Source: Mangifera indica (lineage: Eukaryota > Streptophyta > Magnoliopsida > Sapindales > Anacardiaceae). From it: 64,000 nucleotides of DNA. A model generated the notes under the pieces. That model was not told the DNA's origin and made no database searches. It saw nothing but the letters and a program-made list of their open reading frames with translations. Within the stretch, counting starts at the first letter, position 1. Every line of letters starts with the position of its first letter. Made by a program: the position numbers and the translations under genes. This document shows positions 59,405 to 64,000 of this stretch, piece after piece. The stretch lies in NCBI RefSeq assembly GCF_011075055.1, contig NC_058154.1, positions 10,045,475-10,109,474 of the forward strand, written 5' to 3'.

Positions 59405-60694
59405 TGTTAGTGTGTGAAATTCCATATTTTTAAGCATCTAATTTCCTTGATTTGTGATATTTAATTTGTTAATTATTTGATTAATTGCTTGTTTTAGGAA
59501 ATTGGGCATTAATTGCATTATTATGAGAAAAGATGAAAAATAAAAGGAATTTAGAGTTGTCACGTATCAAGACAGAATGACGGCAAAATACATAGGAGAT
59601 GGCTGATTGAGGAAAGGAGAGAATCACACTATTTATTGAGAAATTCACAGTTGAAGACTTAATTAACAATTGGAGGAAGTTCAGGTCCTTTGGATGATAT
59701 TTGGCACAAAAATATTACTCAATGACTAAAGCAGACTTGGCAGTATAAAAAGGACAATTGCTCTCTGTTTTAGGTTTTTTTTAGTTTTTTAGCATCCTTT
59801 TCTTTCAGAAAGAAACAGAGCCGCAACCCTTCGCTGGTTCTTCTTCAATTAGTATAGGATTTTTATTTTAATTTTCTGTGAAGCCATGAACATAAACATG
59901 AGTGGCTAACTCTTTTCTTTAGTCGAGCAATCAGGATCATGGTTCTACGACGATTGTGAGAACTTCTTTACCCGTTCTTTTCTTTTAAATATTTAATTTG
60001 TTCCTGATTTTATTTATTGTTGTCTTGTTCAATTAAATAGGAGACGTCTTATTTATTTTGGATTAAAAACAACTTTGCTAGATTAAATTATTGAATCCGT
60101 AATTGTTTGATGATTTAATCATAAGTGGCTGGCTAGCATGCTTGGTGAAGTAGAATGATTATTGTATGTTAGTGGAATAGGTTAATCTAATTTAAACAAA
60201 AACAGCGTCTGTGTTTTGTTGATTAGAATCGGTGGCTTTTCTAATTCTTAATTCTGTTTTCAATTTAAATTCTAAGATCGTATCTAGAACTGATTGAAAA
60301 ACAAGAGAAGTAATTAAAGAACGTTTCTTAATTACCAACACCTAAGGAAAAGCAGAACAACGAGCGTCTCGATGTTTCATAACCGGTTTATTTAAAAGGA
60401 AAAATTAATTTTTTTATCGATGATCAATTGAATTGAACCATACCTGAATTACTTGGCTAGAACTCATCTTATTATTGTTTTAATCTAGTTTTCTTATTAC
60501 TTTGACTATTTAATTCTGAATTAATTTTTTTTTTATTATCCGTACGATTCGAAACAACAAAATCCCTCTTGCTTTATTTTGTTATATTTCAGATAAATAA
60601 CCCAATCTCTGTGGATACGACTCTACTTGCCCTATCTACAAGTTTTCATTGAGAGAGTAGAAAATTTTATTTTTGGTGGATTCGACACCTACCA
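59405..60694 (+). repeat. 3' LTR
   Basis: Same 1,290-bp length as the 5' LTR, constant offset of 8,500 bases, three substitutions. Ends CTACCA directly before the GATAG target copy. Confidence 0.95.
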
Positions 60695-60699
60695 GATAG

Positions 60700-61216
60700 T
60701 TTTGTGATCTTATATATATATTTTTTTCATATGTTGGCTATGATTTATATTAATGCATGATCAAACTTTTTAATTGGTTGTTAAGTGTAAATTTGTTCTC
60801 ATGTTGTTGGAACTTGGAATTGGGCAAAACAGTCTCGCTTCTCTTTCTATTTGAGTGGCACTTTTTATTATCTTACATACAGCGAAAATGTTTATATATG
60901 GTTGCCTTTACCATTTTAAGGTCTCTCGCTTTAAGGGTTTGCTTTATATCCCTTGCATATTTTCACAATTGGAATGATTAATAAAATAATCACTACAAGC
61001 TCACTGTATTTATGATAAAATCTTAAATGGGTTGCTGTTAAAGATTCATTTTTGAATGAAATTAGGTATTTGTTGTTTGTTTGTAATATATTTCCAGACT
61101 AGTTTTGTTGAGGAATGATGCTTTCTTTATTTTCGGGTAGTTCTGTTTGATGTTGAGTTCAGCAGGTTAAGGTTCAAAATCAAGTTTGAACCTTAATTTA
61201 AGTCACTAAAACTAGA
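60700..61216. other. Intron sequence 3' of the retrotransposon
   Basis: Remainder of intron 1 of NCL copy 5. No element or ORF that I can support. Confidence 0.4.
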
Positions 61217-61346
61217 TGTACACATATTTTACTACACAATTGAGTACACATGATGTGTTATCTGTGATTTGATGATTTTGAATTAAGGATAAAATAACAC
61301 TTAATTATACGATGACACATCATTTATATACTAAAAAATGTGTACA
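61217..61346. mobile_element. Small foldback MITE, TGTACACATTTTTTAGTAC family
   Basis: 130 bp; starts TGTACACATATTTTACTACA, ends TATACTAAAAAATGTGTACA. Inner arms GATGTGTTAT and ATGACACATC also pair. Best preserved member in the window. Confidence 0.68.
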
Positions 61347-61831
61347 CGTAACATTGCTTAATTTAAATTTTCAGGTGTTCATTTGAGTTTTTGGATTCCT
61401 TTTTATTGTACTAGTAAATTTTTCTGTTGACAAATGGCTTTGTAGGCTTTTGTTTAAGCCTTTTCTCAAACTTTTAATCAATGAATACTGTGGTGTTTTA
61501 ATTTTAAAAGTTCATTATTTTTAGTCTTCTGTGGAAGGAATTGTTCCTTTCTTAATGTATATCTCTTCCTTTTGATGTTTTTTTTTAAGTTATGATTGAG
61601 AAATAAAATGTGTGATTCCTATGGTTTAAAAATTTAGATTTCTTATTTTATGAGATTAATACCGCTAATCAAGGTTTTGGGTGTTGAACTATGATAGGGG
61701 AACTCGGTTTTTTTTCTTTTTAAATTGAAAGAATATTAAAATTAAAAAAAGAATAAGCAGTGTCAATTCCCAGTTGATTCCAGTTTAGATTTCTTGTTTT
61801 TAGAGTACCCAAAACAGCTAACTAAAGTTGG

Positions 61832-62117
61832 ATTCGAACCGAGTCAGCTCGAGTTCGGTTCGATCGAATCCGAAACAAGTCGGCTTTAGTCGAGTTTGGT
61901 AGAGTTCAAGCTACTCGTTAGATTTTCTAATTAAAATTTTTTATATAAAATGATGTCGTTTTAATAACGAAAAATACCTGAGTTCGAGCTCGGTTCGATC
62001 GAGCCTAAACGAGTCGATTTTAACTGAGCTCGGTCAAGCTCAAGTTCGGTCAAACTCGAGCCAACTCTATGTGAATTGAGCCAAATTTGAACTCGGTTTG
62101 ATTCGAATCCAACCCTA
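61832..62117. mobile_element. CGAGCTCGAGTTCGG-rich foldback element
   Basis: Left end GTTGGATTCGAACCGAG, right end CTCGGTTTGATTCGAATCCAAC (inverse, four extra bases). The interior repeats GAGTTCGGTTCGATCGA and TCGAGCTCGG. A related stretch is at 21,282-21,500. No clean target duplication, so class uncertain. Confidence 0.5.
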
Positions 62118-62822
62118 CTGCTAACCGTTGTCAATACCATAAAACTCAAAACAGAGAATTAGGTTACTAAAATCTAACCTTTAGTCAAAAAAATAAAATT
62201 ATATATATAAATAATAAATACAAATTTATGATATATTATTATAATAAATTAATTTTAAATTAATTATAAAATAAAATTTGTTTACATGAGAATATATTAT
62301 TAGTTGCGTATAATTTTATACATGAGAATATATTATTTGTTGTGTATAATTTTGTACTTATCATTTGTAACGATAATACTACTCGTCACAAAATCCAAAC
62401 AAGTTAGTCAAGCGAGAGATTTTACCAAGAATAAGTATGGCGCTGGGAAGCGCGGCAAGCTGGGGAAGAACAGCTTTTCCAAGGCGACCGGGACCAAGAA
62501 TCTTCAACAGCTCACTCCCGTCAAAAACATACTTGGATCCCACGAAAATGAGGTATCCATAAACGATGATCAAAAACAAGTTCCCCAATGCAGTTGTGGA
62601 GCAGGGCATGAAACCATACGTCTGTTTACAGAGGAGCTCCACCTCAAGGTATTGGGAATCACTGACGGGGGTGGCGGTGGAGAGAAGAGGGAACGACAGG
62701 AAGAGAAGGCAGAGGTGAAGCCTGTTGATCGGAGCCATCGTAGTTGACTTGATGCGAATTCTGAAGACTGAAGGCCAACTTTGCAAATTTAAATGATGAG
62801 TACCCTCTCCATATTATTATTT

Positions 62823-63609
62823 GGGAAAAACACTATGTCGCACCCAAATTTTAACCAATGTTAAATCCATACCCATAAGAGATAAAAAACTTAAACTCAC
62901 ATCCATAACCAAACTTTTGTTAATCTTTTCTGTTAATAGAAGTGGTAAAATAGTTATTTTATTATTTATATTAAAAAATTATAAAGTTTATTACTTCTCC
63001 TCTAAGTTTTAGAAATTAATATTTCATCTTTCTTAAAGTTTTTAAACTTTGAAAAGTAACATTTTCATCCTCAAATTTAGGGTTTTCACTTTTTTTTAAA
63101 CTCAGCTGCCCCCATAACTTTTAAAAATAGTAATTTCACCCCTACTATTCAACTTCATCTTCTAACATCGTCACCGACCTCCTCTTTCTCTTGGTGTGAC
63201 GGTGGTGGTGCGACGACTCCTTCGTTGCTCTTCACGTTGTTCAAACGTGATAACGAAGCATCGTCCTTTGTCTGTGCTTCTAGATCTGAACGATGAAGAG
63301 TCATCCTTTGTAGTCAGAGATAGAAGATTGGTGAAAAACATCGATCATCGGTGATGGTCAGAGCAGGACGTAAACCTTAAGAGTGAAATCTAAACTTTTT
63401 AAACTTTGATGATGGGTTAAGGTGTTAGTTTTTAAAACTAGATGGGGTAAATGTTAAAAATTTTATAATTTTAAAGTTTATAGATAAAATATTTTTTAAC
63501 TAAAAATTTAGACAACAATTTGGTCATAGGTGGAAGTTTGAATTTTATATCTCTCATAGGTATAAATTTGAGGTTGGGTTAAACTTTGGTGAGAAATAGT
63601 CCTTTTCCC
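62823..63609. mobile_element. MULE-like foldback element upstream of NCL copy 5
   Basis: Left GGGAAAAACACTATGTCGCA, right inverse GTGAGAAATAGTCCTTTTCCC. The arms pair over about 90 bp (CATACCCATAAGAGATA versus TATCTCTCATAGGTATA). GC-richer core with CACGTTGTTCAAACGTG hairpin. Target duplication not clear. It lies 85 bp beyond the copy 5 start codon and so overlaps its promoter region. Confidence 0.65.
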
Positions 63610-64000
63610 TCTTATTTTGTAACAAAGGGTAGATTTTATTAGTTCATAAAATTTTGGGTACTTATAGAATATTTATATATATTATTATATAATTAAATAA
63701 TTTTAAATTTAAAATTAAAATAAGTTAATTATTTAATGATACAACACAGATTCCCCGGGGTCCTGGGGAAAGAAAAAACTGAGCAAAGGACAAGACAGAA
63801 AGTACGGAAGGACCAAAAAGAAGAAAAAGTAAAGTTGATAATATCAGCACATGTGAAAATAAAAAATGAATTTTATTGATTAAATATTAAATTAATTACA
63901 TAAAGTTTTGGCATTATTATAAATATATATAAATTTTTGGATTTTTTGTTTGTTAAGTCGAGAAGGGCCTACCCCTCCTTGAACCCGGTTCCCTCCGCTC
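63610..64000. other. Terminal spacer
   Basis: AT-rich, with a short GC-rich end (ACCCCTCCTTGAACCCGG). Nothing recognised. Confidence 0.4.

Larger units (their letters stand above)
50905..60694 (+). mobile_element. Athila-type Ty3/gypsy LTR retrotransposon, complete
   Basis: 9,790 bp with two 1,290-bp LTRs, tRNA-Asp primer site, gag and pol ORFs, non-coding 3' internal region and polypurine tract. Target duplication GATAG at 50900-50904 and 60695-60699. Domain order gag, protease, reverse transcriptase, RNase H, integrase is the Ty3/gypsy order. The DLGAS protease motif, the Gag type, the tRNA-Asp site and the GGGAGGCAACCCAA motif after pol point to the Athila group. Its transcriptional orientation is opposite to NCL copy 5. 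Confidence 0.93.
50401..62425 (-). other. Intron 1 of NCL copy 5
   Basis: Donor GTAA after exon 1 and ATACAG acceptor before exon 2. It hosts the full LTR retrotransposon at 50905-60694 (opposite strand), a small MITE (61217-61346) and a CGAGCTC-rich foldback (61832-62117). Without the retrotransposon the intron would be about 2.2 kb, like copies 1 and 3. The hAT relic of copies 1 and 3 is not seen here. Confidence 0.75.
46813..62738 (-). pseudogene. NCL: NCL-type EF-hand Na+/Ca2+ exchanger, copy 5 (all exons in frame, last exon split by a TRIM)
   Basis: Exons on the minus strand: 62426-62738, 50215-50400, 49205-49386, 48619-48761, 48212-48467, 47829-48128, 46813-47733. Subtracting the TRIM and one target copy from the last exon gives 1,629 nt, exactly 543 codons with stop and no internal stop. 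Domains in order: leader (HLCLLFLSFPLLS), YGFMPCSTTALGNLFLIIVY, first exchanger repeat, hydrophobic segment, VFWPWIQSW linker, EF-hand 1 (DDNKDGQLSVSE, canonical), EF-hand 2 (ATNRDNQIDSDG, first and last ligands lost), second exchanger repeat (NFSNATNVPPFFVSFIALP), C-terminal segments ending LGWA. Intron 1 is about 12 kb because of an LTR retrotransposon. The TRIM adds about eleven foreign residues after VFLAIV and then a stop, removing the last two-thirds of exon 7. Could be a truncated but expressed gene. Confidence 0.85.
42530..64000. repeat. Tandem segmental duplication unit 3 (runs past window end)
   Basis: Third block; only its first half falls in the window. It contains the opening non-coding block, a MULE-like MITE (44245-45003) and NCL copy 5. 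Its length is inflated by a 9.8-kb LTR retrotransposon and a 0.67-kb TRIM. With those removed, the distance from the block start to the NCL start codon is about 9.5 kb, against 8.8 kb in unit 1 and 8.0 kb in unit 2. The counterpart of the SPEAR-like and second NCL genes should lie just beyond 64,000. Confidence 0.75.

Overview
The window is nuclear DNA of a flowering plant, most probably a dicot. It is very AT-rich with intron-split genes, an Athila-type Ty3/gypsy LTR retrotransposon, a TRIM, Mutator-like MITEs and long TA microsatellites. I cannot name the species. The dominant gene family encodes the plant EF-hand sodium/calcium exchanger NCL (cation/Ca2+ exchanger superfamily). All NCL copies lie on the minus strand. 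I count five main copies plus two older wrecks. None has the full domain set with an undamaged reading frame.

Layout. The window is a tandem array of about 21-kb segmental duplicates. Unit 1 runs from about 1 to 21.64 kb, unit 2 from about 21.64 to 42.5 kb, and unit 3 from about 42.5 kb past the window end. Each unit opens with the same non-coding block (near 280, 21,650 and 42,740), then an NCL copy. Units 1 and 2 continue with a MULE-like element, plus-strand fragments of an EAR-motif regulator gene (SPEAR-like), a degraded NCL relic and a second NCL copy. Unit 1 holds NCL copy 1 (3699-9113, pseudogene), SPEAR-like fragments (10.7-13.1 kb), relic A (13.9-15.9 kb) and NCL copy 2 (16326-20889). 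Unit 2 holds NCL copy 3 (23494-29641, pseudogene), a SPEAR-like fragment (31.75-32.58 kb), relic A' (33.6-34.66 kb) and NCL copy 4 (34661-37725, 3'-deleted). Unit 3 holds NCL copy 5 (46813-62738), stretched by two insertions.

Most informative points. (1) Copy 2 is the only copy readable from ATG to stop, as five exons with GT-AG junctions and 429 codons. Two frame-preserving deletions have removed both EF-hands and fused three ancestral exons, leaving a predicted exchanger without its calcium-sensing loop. (2) Copy 5 keeps all seven exons in frame (543 codons with stop, once insertions are subtracted). A 667-bp three-LTR TRIM sits in its last exon and a 9,790-bp Athila-type element in its first intron. 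The Athila-type element has 1,290-bp LTRs with three mismatches and a perfect 5-bp target duplication. (3) Copies 1 and 3 share the same nonsense codon in exon 2, so units 1 and 2 were duplicated after that gene had already died. (4) Several foldback DNA elements share GGCCAAA-type ends; one at 44245-45003 has a perfect 9-bp target-site duplication and marks the family as Mutator-like.

No tRNA, rRNA or CRISPR feature was recognised. Only copy 2, and possibly a C-terminally truncated copy 5, could encode cellular protein here. Everything else is decayed duplicate or mobile DNA. Exon coordinates come from splice signals and comparison between copies, not from transcripts.
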